A stretch of 64,000 nt of DNA, taken from Bradysia coprophila. Lineage: Eukaryota > Arthropoda > Insecta > Diptera > Sciaridae. A program made the position numbers and the translations under genes. Below are positions 1 through 10,338 of this stretch, in pieces (the first letter of the stretch is position 1; every line of letters begins with the position of its first letter). Location: the NCBI RefSeq assembly GCF_014529535.1, contig NC_050735.1, forward strand, positions 11,109,739 to 11,173,738, in the 5' to 3' direction. Below the pieces are notes generated by a model. It did no database searches, had not been told where the DNA came from, and saw only the letters and a list, made by a program, of their open reading frames with translations.

Positions 1-98
1 TTATGTTTGCATGTGAATGTTTGGTAGAAATTTTGGTAATATTTTGCATTGGAAAGGTGATTATGGCCCCAAATTGCGAAAAACGTTGTATCTGCCAC

Positions 99-202
99 GG
101 TAGGTATGCCGGTATTTTTTCGCACACGACGTCTTGTCGAACTCGGCTTCGCCTCGGATCGACAATCGACATCTAGTGCGACAAAATACCTTCATACCTA
201 CC
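99..202. repeat. Short inverted-repeat element (MITE-like)
   Basis: The left arm at 99-125 (begins GGTAGGTATG) is repeated in inverse orientation at 176-202 (ends CATACCTACC) with a few mismatches. The loop holds a CG-rich run. No reading frame. Superfamily cannot be told because a target duplication is not obvious. Confidence 0.55.
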
Positions 203-325
203 TTGATAGATAAATAACTATAATATCAAGACTGTCAAATCTATGGATCTAGAAAATATGACACATTTTGCGCCTCAACGCAAAAGTGTTATCAACAAAA
301 AATTGAACCAAAAAATTTAAGAAAG

Positions 326-456
326 AAAATTTTAGAAAAAAATTGCGTCACAAGTGGCAGATGATTCAGGACATATTTTTCTCTATTTGAACTATTTTCC
401 TAACAGTAGTTTCCTCAACATCTGTCACTTGTGACGCAATTTTTTTCTAAAATTTT
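326..456. repeat. Hairpin element with 37-base arms
   Basis: Arms at 326-363 and 419-456 are near-perfect inverse complements sharing the core TTGCGTCACAAGTG. The loop is about 55 bases. It is non-coding and looks like a MITE or the foldback end of a larger lost transposon. Confidence 0.6.
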
Positions 457-481
457 CTATCTAACAACAGCTCAAATCTAA

Positions 482-1020
482 CAAAAAATCCGATGGAATT
501 TAGGAAATGCCAGAGAAATTATCTGTCATCCCAAAATTTAGGAACCAACCTTGGCACAACTCACTTATATCGAAACTAACCCAAATCCATCGAAAAATCC
601 GATGGAAGTTAGGAAGTGCCAGAGGAATCATCTCTCATCCCAAAATTTAGGAACCAACCTTGGAACACCTCACTTATATCGGAAATAACCCAAATCCGTC
701 GAAAAATCCTATGGAAGTCAGGAAATGCCAGAGGAATCATCTCTCATCCCAAAATTTAGGAACCAACCTTGTAGCCCCTCTATTATATCGGAAATAACCC
801 AAATCCATCGAAAAATCCGTTGGAAGTTAAGAAATGCCAGAGAAATCATCTGTCATCCCAAAATTTAGGAACGCGTCATTTATGTCAAAAATAACCCAAG
901 AACCATCGAAAAGTCCGATGTAAGTTAGGAAGTGCCAGAGGAATCACCTGTCATCCCAAAATTTAGGAACCAACCTTGGAACACATGATTCATGACGAAA
1001 ATAACCCGAATCCATCAAAA
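482..1020. repeat. Tandem array, 109-base unit, about 4.7 copies
   Basis: The block that starts at the words GATGGAAGTTAGG recurs at 492, 601, 710 and 819, each exactly 109 bases apart, and again at 916 after a shortened 97-base unit. Units differ by a few substitutions each. Each contains the conserved stretch CATCCCAAAATTTAGGAACC. It is a minisatellite, not a CRISPR array, since there are no variable spacers. Confidence 0.85.
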
Positions 1021-1085
1021 CACTTTTTCCAACATTTACCAATCATAATTCATAATTACTAGCTGGAAAAATAGTATATTTCAAC

Positions 1086-1278
1086 ATACCCCAATACCCA
1101 TCGGTATTCGCCCTCGTATCCATACACACCTTGTGTGTATTGGGGTATTTTGAAAGATATTTTTCTGTAATAGTGAGAGTGTGTTGGTGCTTTCCTTCCC
1201 AACCGTTACTTTCCCGCTCGACCGATTCATATCATACCTCACCAATACACTCTCACGTATACAGAAAAAAATATTTCT
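1086..1278. repeat. Two adjacent hairpins
   Basis: The first hairpin pairs 1086-1097 (ATACCCCAATAC) with 1137-1148. The second pairs 1154-1189 with 1240-1278, sharing the core GTGAGAGTGT and its complement. Together they look like nested or decayed MITEs. No coding content. Confidence 0.5.
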
Positions 1279-3777
1279 TCTGACACACACACACAAAGCA
1301 CGCTGTTATATGGCATTGTATGCTCCCAAAAACGCTTGCATACCCACATTTTTTTAAATCTTTTTTTGATCTAGGGTTCAAGATTGACCTATAACCAAAA
1401 TTTCAGGAAAATCGTATGAAACGTTTAGGAGTTACGAAATCGTCCTTTTTCATAGGAACTAACTAACTGACTAACTTACGTAGCCAATTTGAGTTACCTG
1501 AAAATACGAAATTTTGCTTATTTTCATACAAACATCAATATTTCGAAGTTCAATATCTCGGCCAATTTTGAAGCTGCAGTAACGTGTAATAGCTCGTTGA
1601 ACTCGTATGGATGCCTAAATTCCAAATATTTTCGGGGGTCGTTGGAGTTAAGAGGGAGAATTCAAAAAGTTGCTTGAAATATGCTCTGCCGTCCTCAAAA
1701 AAAATTAAGCTTGGGGCCCAATTTGAGCACCAGAAATAAGAAAATAAAATGGTAAAGTATGCGTAAATACATAACAGCTCAATTAAAATCAGACGAGGAA
1801 ATCGTTTAGAAGCATCAACATAACGAATTTGATTTTTTTTTTTAAATATTGTACAGATAGCCCCATCCAAATTGTGATGCGATTTACTTCAGCTGTTTTT
1901 AACTGGTCTACTAATACAACTTCACTGTAGGTCATTCGATGTTTTAAACGTTGTGAAATTGGCAACGGACCATTAGAATATCATATGAGTGAGTGACACA
2001 GAAATGAATTAAGGAAAATCCCTATACGCCCTAGACGTGATTATACGAGGTGAATACGGGTAAATAGTCATACGTTCGAAGTTACAGGCAGCTGAAGTAA
2101 ATTGAGTTAGTTATGTAACGGCTTCCGTTCAACCCTCTTGTTTAAATTTGTTTTTTGAAAATTTTAATACAGTTTGAATAGAGTATGACAACTGATTATC
2201 ATTGGTTTTAAAAATGTTTCTCTCAGGCCGCTTAGCTTCTGAATTTTACTGCTTTACTCGTTTTAAGTGAGAAAATATACAAGTAATGTTTGTATACACG
2301 TAAAAATTCATATTTATCAACGGAACCAGTTTTAAAGCTCACAAACACGAGTTTATACGACAACAAGCCTTCTTCTCATTGGAACAAAGTTTCAAATTGT
2401 TCTTCGACTGTTTATTTATTTATTGAAACGCAAATTCACTGTGCGTGATACAATCTAACTAGTCGAAGTCGAAGTCATTTTATCAATTAACTAACAAACA
2501 ATCACGCGATTGTCGACATGAGTTGTCATTGTTTTAAAAAAATATCTGCCAGTAGAGCAATGCACTCCTTTTTTTACAAAATAGCACTATATTTGGCAGC
2601 TATCTACTATCCTAGTAGCACTTTTGCTTGAAGTGCGTTGAATGTACCCAACATAGAGCTAATAATGTGTTTTGAATTTTTCTAGTTGATCTTTGTATTT
2701 CAGTAGTCGGTTGATCTTCCTCAAGGTGGTTAGCAAATTCTTAATTTCAAATAGAAATTAGTTCTAACTTGTTTAGACATTAGATTATTAAGTAGATTGA
2801 CAGAAAAAGTGTGTGCGAATTTACTTTTGTTTGAAATGAAAGGAAGGCGGACTTCTGACTATATAGGTGCGTGATTATGACTCCTTCATTTTACGCATAA
2901 GTGGAGATTGTTTCTCTTTTAAAGAGTAGGTGGGTTGCGGTTGGTCAAAATTGTGAACTGCTAACTGATCATTGAGAGATCGAAGGCGATTGACTCTACT
3001 TACGTGCCAGTGACCTTTGGTGAAGGTCTGCGATAACCGATCGATACATGTATATTAGAGCTTGTTCAGGGATTTTATAGCCCTTGCATTGGGCTCGGGT
3101 TTCAAAACTCACTGTCGTAAAGACTATTACATCCATGATAAGGTCGGATAAAGTGCACTTTAAGTCACTTTTTTTGTAAGTTATTGTTTTGGCTTGTGTC
3201 ATTACTCCACTCGTCTTCGGCTCGTTCTGCAAAACTCACACTTGCCAAAACAAACTTACAAGCAAGGACGTAATATACTATTACACGACTACGAATAAAA
3301 AGATGAAATGTAGAGTTTTCGTGTGAATTTTGTTGATACGAAGCGTAGACGAGGTCGATAAACACACGAAAACGAGACTTATCATTTTTATCCCGAGTGG
3401 GATTTGACATGCTGAGGGCGTCAAAAGTGATGCTTGAACATGAAAAAGTCGGTTTTCGACGCATGTAGCATGTAAAATACTATTTTTCAGCACTGAATCA
3501 GCCATTAGTTCAATGTTTATCTTTCTGAACGTAATACTAATTAATACTTATTTGTGTTGTAAAGTCTACTGTACACCACGCAATATTCACAGTTCTGAAA
3601 AAATTTTCAATTATTTAAAAATTCCAGTTTTATTCAAATTTTGATGCGAAAAATTTTCCATACCATCCATCTGAAAATCCAGTTTATAAATACGAGTTTG
3701 AATAGAGTTGATACCAGTGAATTCCTCATAAAAGACACTCGCAACTATATGACAATATCTTTGTTATTTTCAGAGAA

Positions 3778-5461
3778 ATGATTCCGTTAATTGATTGTGC
3801 TGCTATGGGTTGTGATTTTCGCCATTTTAAGAAGAAGAAGAATGACGTTTCAGGTCTATGACGCTCAGTAAATACACAATTTGTGTAACTATTTATGTTT
3901 CAGGCATTTAGTATACGTTGAATAAACTGGTTTATTGAGTCTATATCTCAATTTCAATAGATCGTTGAAGTGAAAAATCAAAAAGAAAATGTTGACATTG
4001 GCGCTGGCGATCAGTTTCGACGGTCAAACCATGAACTTTCATCACAACCCATTGCCGAAGGGGATTTCGAAGAGGTCAGCTTTGAGAATTACAATGAAAT
4101 TGCTAAAGAAATCGGAAGAGCAATGACCGGTATTGGCATGTGTAACCTGATAAATGTTGGTGTGTCCATGGAAAAGGTATCAATTGATGTTGATTTAAAA
4201 ACACTTCGCGGCACGCTTACACTACTCTAGTAAACAATTTCGAACCACATAGTGCCACTATGGAGGAATGTTCTTGTGTATGAGTTTTAATGGATGGAAG
4301 AGTGAGAGAGTATATTGGAAAAGTAAGACTGTGGTTCGTAAGACTTGAGTATGGATCGAAATTTTTGCCTCTTCTTTTCTAGCTGTAAATGGTAGACTGA
4401 CTTTTTACTCACACTAAAATTTTTTATTGATCAGATTGAAAAAGTGCACGAAGTATCGAAAAAGTTCTTTGAATTACCGGTTGAAACTAAACTGAAATAT
4501 AGGAAAGTCTCTCCGAAGAAATCGTTCCACGGATATTCAGCTCCCGGTGACGAATTGTATGGAAAATTACCTCGTTTTTCGATTCATTTCCGATAAAAAA
4601 CGTTTCCACTCAATTGCAGTCTGAATGAAGATGCGAAAAACTCTACCGAGTTAAGAGAATTCTGGGACATTTGGGGTCCAGAGGCTTACGATGAGAAAAT
4701 GTACCCGGACGACGATGTGCCAGGTTTTAAGCAAGCTATTGACGATGTGAGAAGTGAATTGGAAAAAGCTGGTAAGAAAATTTTCCGATGCATAGAGATA
4801 TGCTTGGAGCTGGAGGAAGGAACATTCACTTCAACGCACCGAAATCTTGGTGACCACTCCATCAGCACCCATTCGCAACTACGCTCACTATATTACTACA
4901 AATTAAATCCGAATGCCAATTTTCCACCGAATGCCATACGATGTGGAGAACACAAAGATTGGGGATCGATAACCTTCCTCATTCAGGATATGGTTGGAGG
5001 ACTAGAGGTTTTATCCGAACAATCGAGGATGATCGAACGATAAAATTTTATTGTTTTTTCTTGTACAGGTGAAAACGTCGGAAGGCGAATGGATTTCAGC
5101 TGTTCCAGTCAAAAATGCAATTCTCTTAAACAGTGGGCAGTTAATGGAGTACTGGACTGGTGGACATTTTCATGCTGCGGTAAGATTTATTTCGATTTCT
5201 CAATGGACTGGCCAAATAAAAAGAAAAGGAAAATGTTTAAATCAACAGCCACATCGGGTACGAATAATAACAGAGGGAAAAGAGGCGAAAGATCCTCGAC
5301 AGAGTTTAGTATTCTTCATCAATCCCGATGGTGATACGGACGTTTTTCCGATAATTCCGGTTTTACCGGAAAAGGAAATTCAATTCCAGAAGTTTAACAA
5401 CCAACCGGTTAATGCATACAAACATTACCAGGAGCGTATTGAAAACGCTACACTTTATTGA
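3778..5461 (+). CDS. 2-oxoglutarate/Fe(II)-dependent oxygenase, isopenicillin-N-synthase-like
   Basis: Six exons: 3778-3808, 3971-4176, 4435-4556, 4620-5007, 5069-5179, 5249-5461; they join in phase to 356 residues. Only the exon 1/2 junction is uncertain. The first exon reads MIPLIDCAAM, matching the family's N-terminal beta strand. Exon 2 carries the helix of the N-terminal domain (IAKEIGRAM). The iron site is seen as HKDWGSIT (HxD, codons near 4951) and the distal histidine as PHRVR at the start of exon 6; RQSLVFF supplies the arginine and serine that bind the 2-oxoglutarate carboxylate. All catalytic residues are present, so an active soluble oxygenase is expected. Family members include plant ACC oxidases and uncharacterised insect proteins; the substrate here is unknown. 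An AATAAA signal lies near 5576. Confidence 0.85.
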
Positions 5462-5800
5462 GTGACGACGATCAATACAGCAACTTATAACGGATACGAA
5501 TTTCTATCACTTCCCTTAGCCATACACGTAGCAATTAGTACACATGAGTTGTTTCTGAAATATTTACCCCATCTTTTAATAAAGGGTATCACAAACATGA
5601 AAAGTCTGCGAGAAGTATCTGCTTAGAATAGATACGAGTACAAACAGTTGGACAAAATAGCCCCAATAACACACTCGGAATAGGAACCTGAAAATGGAAA
5701 ACCTGATTTTATCTGAACTGATCTGAATTTGTATGAATTTGAATCGCTATTTCTTTGTGTTTCTATGTGTTGAAGAATGAGGTCTAGGCGGTCAAGGCCA

Positions 5801-5927
5801 ACACACATTAGCATCTAGTGTCATCGAGAATAAAATATTTCTATTATTTAAATCAGCTAAAATCGGATAAAACCGGTTTTAACAATAGAAATATCATATT
5901 CCCAACTGACACTAGATGCTAGTGTGT
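5801..5927. mobile_element. MITE, terminal repeats ACACAC..TAGCATCTAGTG
   Basis: The arms 5801-5823 and 5908-5927 are inverse copies sharing the core AGCATCTAGTGTCA. The interior is AT-rich with an inner palindrome around AAACCGGTTTT. A second copy lies at 29013-29138 and is almost identical, including the interior. Non-autonomous; superfamily not determined. Confidence 0.7.
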
Positions 5928-5928
5928 A

Positions 5929-6320
5929 CAATGAACGTCAACCCAAGGTATGGTCGAATGTCAAACTCAAGACTGTATACTTTGGGGAGGTCACGCAGAC
6001 CGCCATTTTATTAGATACGCGGGAACACACCACGTCTGATGATTTTACATACAAAAAAAATTCACCACATCATCACGGCGATGAGAATCATCACAGTAGG
6101 TGAATTTTTGTATGAAATCGGCCATTTTATCATCAAGTGTGGTGTGCCACCCGCGTATCTGTATCTGCGTGACCTCCCCATAGTTTACAGCCTTGGTCAA
6201 ACTTTGTATGGAGCGGAGGACACAGCGATTTCATATAAACAAACTCACCTCTCATGAGAGGTGAATTTGTTTGTATGAAATCGCTATGTCCTCCGGTTTG
6301 TATGAACAGACCATACCTGG
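5929..6320. mobile_element. hAT-like MITE with CAATGAA ends, split by another MITE
   Basis: The left end CAATGAACGTCAAC is followed by AGGTATGGTC; the right part has the inverse, GACCATACCTGG, followed by a decayed ACACTTGCATTG. The middle is a palindrome around ACCTCTCATGAGAGGT. The uninterrupted relative is at 29140-29310. Here the element is interrupted by a 228-base insertion at 5968-6195. Confidence 0.7.
5968..6195. mobile_element. hAT-like MITE, CAAGGCTGTA ends, 8-base target duplication
   Basis: The 228-base element begins CAAGACTGTATACTTTGG and ends with the inverse, ..TTTACAGCCTTG. It is bounded by the 8-base direct repeat GTCAAACT at 5960-5967 and 6196-6203. The uninterrupted target is visible at about 29170, where GTCAAACT occurs once. 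A second 228-base copy is at 54464-54691. The 8-base duplication is the hallmark of hAT transposons; the element has no transposase of its own. Confidence 0.85.
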
Positions 6321-6372
6321 TTTACACTTGCATTGCTTCGGTTTATATGAACAGACCATACCTGGTTTACAC

Positions 6373-6408
6373 CAATGAAAGTAAATGTATACTTATATAC
6401 TTTCATTG
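6373..6408. mobile_element. 36-base minimal MITE, CAATGAA ends
   Basis: CAATGAAAGTA at the left and its inverse TACTTTCATTG at the right make up almost the whole element. It is flanked by perfect 8-base direct repeats GTTTACAC at 6365-6372 and 6409-6416. It shares ends with the larger CAATGAA family at 14682-14777 and 29140-29310, so it looks like a terminal-repeats-only derivative. Confidence 0.75.
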
Positions 6409-6579
6409 GTTTACACTTTCATTGATTTCATGTAGCAACGGTAACAATGTCAATGTCTGACATATTTACCCTATAGCCAGTGACATTATTTCTGACACTT
6501 TTGACATGTCACAACCGAGCATACACACATAGCCTCTCGCCCTTAGCCAACAAATAAGGTGCATAAAAATAAAATCAAA

Positions 6580-8067
6580 ATGCAAAACTCGATGCTGGCT
6601 CACATAAAAGATGCGAACACTGTGTTGAATACTCTAAATGGAATCATAAACGTGTACAAACCAGCCGGCGTTAGCGTTAACAACATCAAAAGATCCTTAC
6701 TGGGCAATTTGTGTAAAGGTGCGTTAACGTTTACTCGTTAAGTTGTCTGTTAAGATGTAACTGATCCCCACTTTTGTCAGGTTTAAACAGTCTTCAAACT
6801 CGACCCCCCATAGAACGTGTAGTCATTTCAGACGCAGCCCATGATCGATATAAAGTGGACGTTGCGACTGACTGGAGTGATCATGTTCTGACCGTTGGAG
6901 AGCGACATCAAATTAGCGACTTTAAATTCAACACATCGCATCTGTCTCGATTAACATCCGGCGTTTTGTGTACGTCTTGCCATCCATCAATCAGTCGAAT
7001 TTGTTCGGATTCAAATTGAAAATTGTTTGACATTTTAGTGGTCGGCCTGAATGCGGGCACTCAGCAAATACACCGAATTCGCGACAATCGCCTGATCCGC
7101 GTGTATCACGTAACCGGTGAACTGGGCACATCAACTGAAAATAATTTCAAAGATTCACTAGTCATTGCCCGAGCCAACTACACACACGTATGGCCCGACA
7201 AAATGAACGCAATTCTATCATCGATGCAGGCGTCCCATCAACGGAAAATGTTCGAACTATGCGGTGTACACATTCAATCGAATTCGGCCTTTGAAATAGC
7301 TAAGAGGGGATTGATTCGTCCTGCCAGCCAGACGGTGCCCATTTTGTATGGAATGAAATGCGTACAATTCGATCGGCCGAAGTTTACAATAGAGATCCAT
7401 GCGATCAATGAGCATGTGAAGTATTTTGGTGAACTGATTCAGGTGAGTGGGTGCGGGGAAGCGATTTGAATTTTTTGAGTTTGGTGACTGATTTCTGACG
7501 ACTGTCTTCTCTCTATCTCTCCCTCACTGTGCCTTTGAGGTGTCCATTGATTTGTCGTAAGAGAGCACCGTGAAGGATTTCTATTGGGAGAAATTCGTGT
7601 CTCTCGTTTTTTGACCAATACAAAACCTTCACTGAGCTCTCTTACGACGAAAAATGTTAAGTAGATGGCAAGCATTAAGTATGGTTTTCAGTCAAGTAAA
7701 CAAAGCAAAAATCGAAAAAATTAAATTTTGTCTCTCACACGGAGAGTACTTTTTTGGTAAATGGAAATCAAGCCTTAGAAGCAAAACTTACAACGAATCG
7801 ATGGCCTTGAATATTCCCATTACATAAAATTTGCCTCTAACATTTCAGGAAATCGGATTACAACTACACTCTGTGGCCTGCTGCACCGGCGTACGGTGCA
7901 TTCGTCATGGACATTTTACCAACAAAGATTCGTTGTTGCGAAGCAATTGGCATTTACAAGAGGTTGTGACCAATATGGCTCAGTGCCGACAAATCATTGA
8001 TGAACATCCGAACATGTTACGGCAAGAAAATGTTGAACTGACAGAGAAGGAGCAAGAACCACAATAA
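6580..8067 (+). CDS. TRUB2: TRUB2-type mitochondrial tRNA/mRNA pseudouridine synthase
   Basis: Four exons, 6580-6718, 6781-6969, 7039-7442 and 7849-8067, join in phase to 316 residues. The first ATG in a clean context is at 6580. Recognisable family segments are INVYKPAGVSV near the N-terminus, SGVLLVGLNAGTQ, RGLIRP.. and a C-terminal EIGLQLHSVACCTGVRC followed by RSNWHLQEV, all closely parallel to vertebrate TRUB2, which works in the mitochondrial matrix. In TruB enzymes the catalytic aspartate sits in a G/R-x-L-D motif just before the SGVL strand; here that segment reads TSHLSRLTSGVL, with serine where aspartate is expected. The change lies inside exon 2, not at a splice joint. The protein may therefore bind RNA without isomerising uridine. 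Intron 3 (7443-7848) contains a hairpin element at about 7553-7650. Confidence 0.85.
7553..7650. repeat. Inverted-repeat element in TRUB2 intron 3
   Basis: GTCGTAAGAGAGC near 7553 is inverted as GCTCTCTTACGAC near 7637, with a second inner pairing (GTGAAGG / CCTTCAC). Short MITE-like hairpin, non-coding. Confidence 0.55.
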
Positions 8068-8181
8068 AAGACGAAAAAGTTTTTGTTTTTCATGTCGTTC
8101 ATTTAGAAAATTTACAATTTTCAAGTCTTATTATTTACGGCTATGTACACACAAGCGAAACGCCGGCTTGCCGGCAGAATC

Positions 8182-8971
8182 TCAATAGAGTTTCGCGTAA
8201 AAATCACATTCCATACAAATGGCATTCAGTCCCTGGACGGCTGCGTTCGGTGCAATTGGTTCGACGAAAAAGTTCAAATTTTCATCGCATATCAACTCGT
8301 GCTGTACCAGCCGTCGTTGGAAAAGTTCATGGAATTGGTCGGGTGTTCCGAGGCACTTGAAGCGAATGCCACATCTCTGGCACGACATCTGATCCACATC
8401 GGCCGAATGGAAATTCAGTTCGGACTTTTGACAAAAAGGACAGAAAAATGTTGGCCTATCGTTGAGGAGGTAATCATTTTCTCGTTCGAATTCTTCAATT
8501 GTCCTGAAAATTTTCGATCAATTTCATAATTCAGGCGAAAGTCAAAATTTCACTGACCATTGTAAGATCTCCTGTTCGATTTCTGCATAAAATTGCGTTT
8601 GCAGCTCAATGTCAATGTCCATTTCTCGGAGTTCGTCTTTTACAATACGGGATAAGAAGTCCTTTCGTAGAAAAAAAATATCGAAATTCATAATTTCGTT
8701 TTTACTTGAATAGCGTAACCAGTTTCGACTTACATTTTCGAATGCTCTGTTGTTATCGAATGACATCACACGGGATTCCTTTATTCTGCTTCGGCATTTC
8801 TAATTTTAATCGGATATACAACAAAAGATCGTTGAAGTGCTTGTCTTGCCTGTGTAATGTTTTTGTTTGTCCTACCTGTCGCAAATGGTCACGTAATTTT
8901 GGAGAACCGAATCTTAATTGACGAGCGGTATTCCTCTCTTTTATCTTTTGAGCTATCGATGTGGTTGTCAT
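8182..8971 (-). CDS. RPAIN: RPA-interacting protein (RPAIN / RIP-alpha)
   Basis: Read on the minus strand: exons 8971-8876, 8799-8734, 8661-8558 and 8503-8182, giving 195 residues. All junctions keep frame. The N-terminal basic helix (KIKERNTARQLRFG.. then RCRSRIKESRV) matches the importin-binding part of the family; the middle has an acidic helix (DELREMDIDIELQ); the C-terminal third is a zinc-finger-like domain with CPFC, CQRCG, the HELFQRRLVQHELIC helix and a final CMEC pair ending ..FYAKLY. This order is that of vertebrate RPAIN, which carries replication protein A into the nucleus. It is convergent with TRUB2, with about 110 bases between the two stop codons. Confidence 0.8.
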
Positions 8972-9748
8972 CGTTTCGTTTTTGGTTTAAATCACAATTT
9001 TTTGTCGGAATTTTTAACGTAACTATTACAAATAGAAAACCGAATTTTGTGTCAGTACAGTTGCAGTGTTTACAGTATGTATATTCTTAAATGTCACTTT
9101 GATATACAAAAGAAAATGGAAGAAAAGACTGGAATGTTGGAAGAATTACAATGCGTCTCGAGAGCGGCGGTGAGCTAATTCAAAATCTACACAAAATTAC
9201 ATCTGATGGTGTCGTCCTATCTGTGTAATTTATTGTATTATTTACACTTTAATCTAACTTTTGATAGGACATTCGATATTTTTAACGTTACAATTTAGCA
9301 GGGCCGTAGCCAGACCCGAAATGCAAAGGGGGCGTGCGCCACAAATATTTTTTTTTTATTAAGTGGGAAGAAGAGGGTGTCATGACTAAAGGGCATATTC
9401 CGAGTATGTCAGGTACTATTCAACTTTATTCTATTAACTAAGAGCTTTAGCTTTTTATTCTAAAAGTTTCTAAAAGCGAGCTTAATTTGTAGAACTTTGA
9501 AGCATGTATAAAAGTCTTCCGACCAATGGTGCAACAGATATCAAGCAATCTAGTGCCAAAAATCCACGCATTTAGTGGCGAATCTACGCCATTAGTCGTA
9601 TAAATTTATACGTCAGAGATTTATACGACTGATGGCATGGATCCCGAAGTATATACAGAAACAAGCAATTTTTTTTTACACTAAAATACGCGACTTTTAA
9701 TAGTTATTTACGTATCGATTGAGGAGGCCGAAAGAGTTACGTATTAAG

Positions 9749-9873
9749 TTTTGTATGCTTGCATTGCTAAGAGGACCGAAAGTAAAGAAATGTCAATTCA
9801 AGGGGCGAAAGCGAAAGCTTTCGCCCCGCGAATTGACAGCTTTACTTTCGGTCCTCTTAGCAAGCATACAAAA
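9749..9873. mobile_element. Palindromic MITE
   Basis: Arms 9749-9812 and 9817-9873 are inverse copies, sharing CTAAGAGGACCGAAAGTAAA and, next to the centre, GGGGCGAAAGC. Almost no loop remains, so the element is essentially one long palindrome of about 125 bases. Confidence 0.7.
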
Positions 9874-9960
9874 TTATTTTTCATGTGTCGGTGCCGAAAA
9901 TGAGGGAGTTTCGATATTTTTCTCAGGTTTTCGACCCCTTACATGAATTTTTTTTTGAGA

Positions 9961-10062
9961 ATCTGTTTTGGACGATTGATTTTAGGCACTTTCGCATGTA
10001 GCCCTCACTTCGTTCGGGCTACAACAAGCGAAATTGCCTAAAAACAATCGTCCAAAACAGAT
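9961..10062. mobile_element. Palindromic MITE, TCTGTTTTGGACGATTG ends
   Basis: The left arm begins ATCTGTTTTGGACGATTG and the right arm ends with its inverse CAATCGTCCAAAACAGAT. The loop contains a second pairing around AGCCCTCACTTCG. A diverged end of the same family is seen at about 37250. Confidence 0.7.
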
Positions 10063-10249
10063 ACACAAATAACTATTTTAAAGTTTAAAAACTCGACTTC
10101 TTTTAGGAGCCTGAAATTTGATGTTTAATCATTAGAAAATATTTCCCTCGATTTTGCTACTAAGTCTAAACCGTACATCCTTTTTCTACTAAATTTAAAA
10201 GGAAATGACAATCAAAAGAACTCTTCAAAGTAAACTGTTCGTAACTCAT

Positions 10250-10338
10250 CATCTTAGCTCAGTGTGAAAATCGTGGGCTCAATATCGAGAGGTCCCCAGT
10301 TCAGTTCATGCCCGTGACAATGTTTTTTTTTTTTTTTC
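10250..10338 (+). repeat. tRNA-derived SINE or pseudo-tRNA (tentative)
   Basis: TAGCTCAGTGTG at 10255-10266 fits a polymerase III A box and GTTCAGTTC about 34 bases further on is one change from a B box. A run of 16 T follows, a polymerase III stop. The flanks do not pair into an acceptor stem, so this is not a working tRNA. Confidence 0.35.

Larger units (their letters stand above)
1..3777. other. Gene-free repeat-rich stretch
   Basis: No coding region is supported here. Several short inverted-repeat elements and one tandem array lie between 99 and 1278 and are listed separately. From about 1290 to 3777 I see AT-rich DNA with short open frames on both strands that lack homology I recognise and lack convincing splice structure. 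The 5' flank of the oxygenase gene lies at the right end. Confidence 0.6.
5462..6579. other. Intergenic, MITE cluster
   Basis: Between the oxygenase and TRUB2 genes. The stretch from about 5736 to 6416 consists of nested inverted-repeat elements listed separately; a block from about 5736 to 6325 has a near copy at 28950-29305. No reading frame here looks genuine. Confidence 0.6.

Noticed and set aside
482-1020. CRISPR-like array
   Set aside because: The 109-base units abut without spacers; the organism is a eukaryote.
1550-1870. 106-codon minus-strand frame
   Set aside because: Overlaps another frame on the plus strand, no domain; Phe/Tyr-rich by composition.
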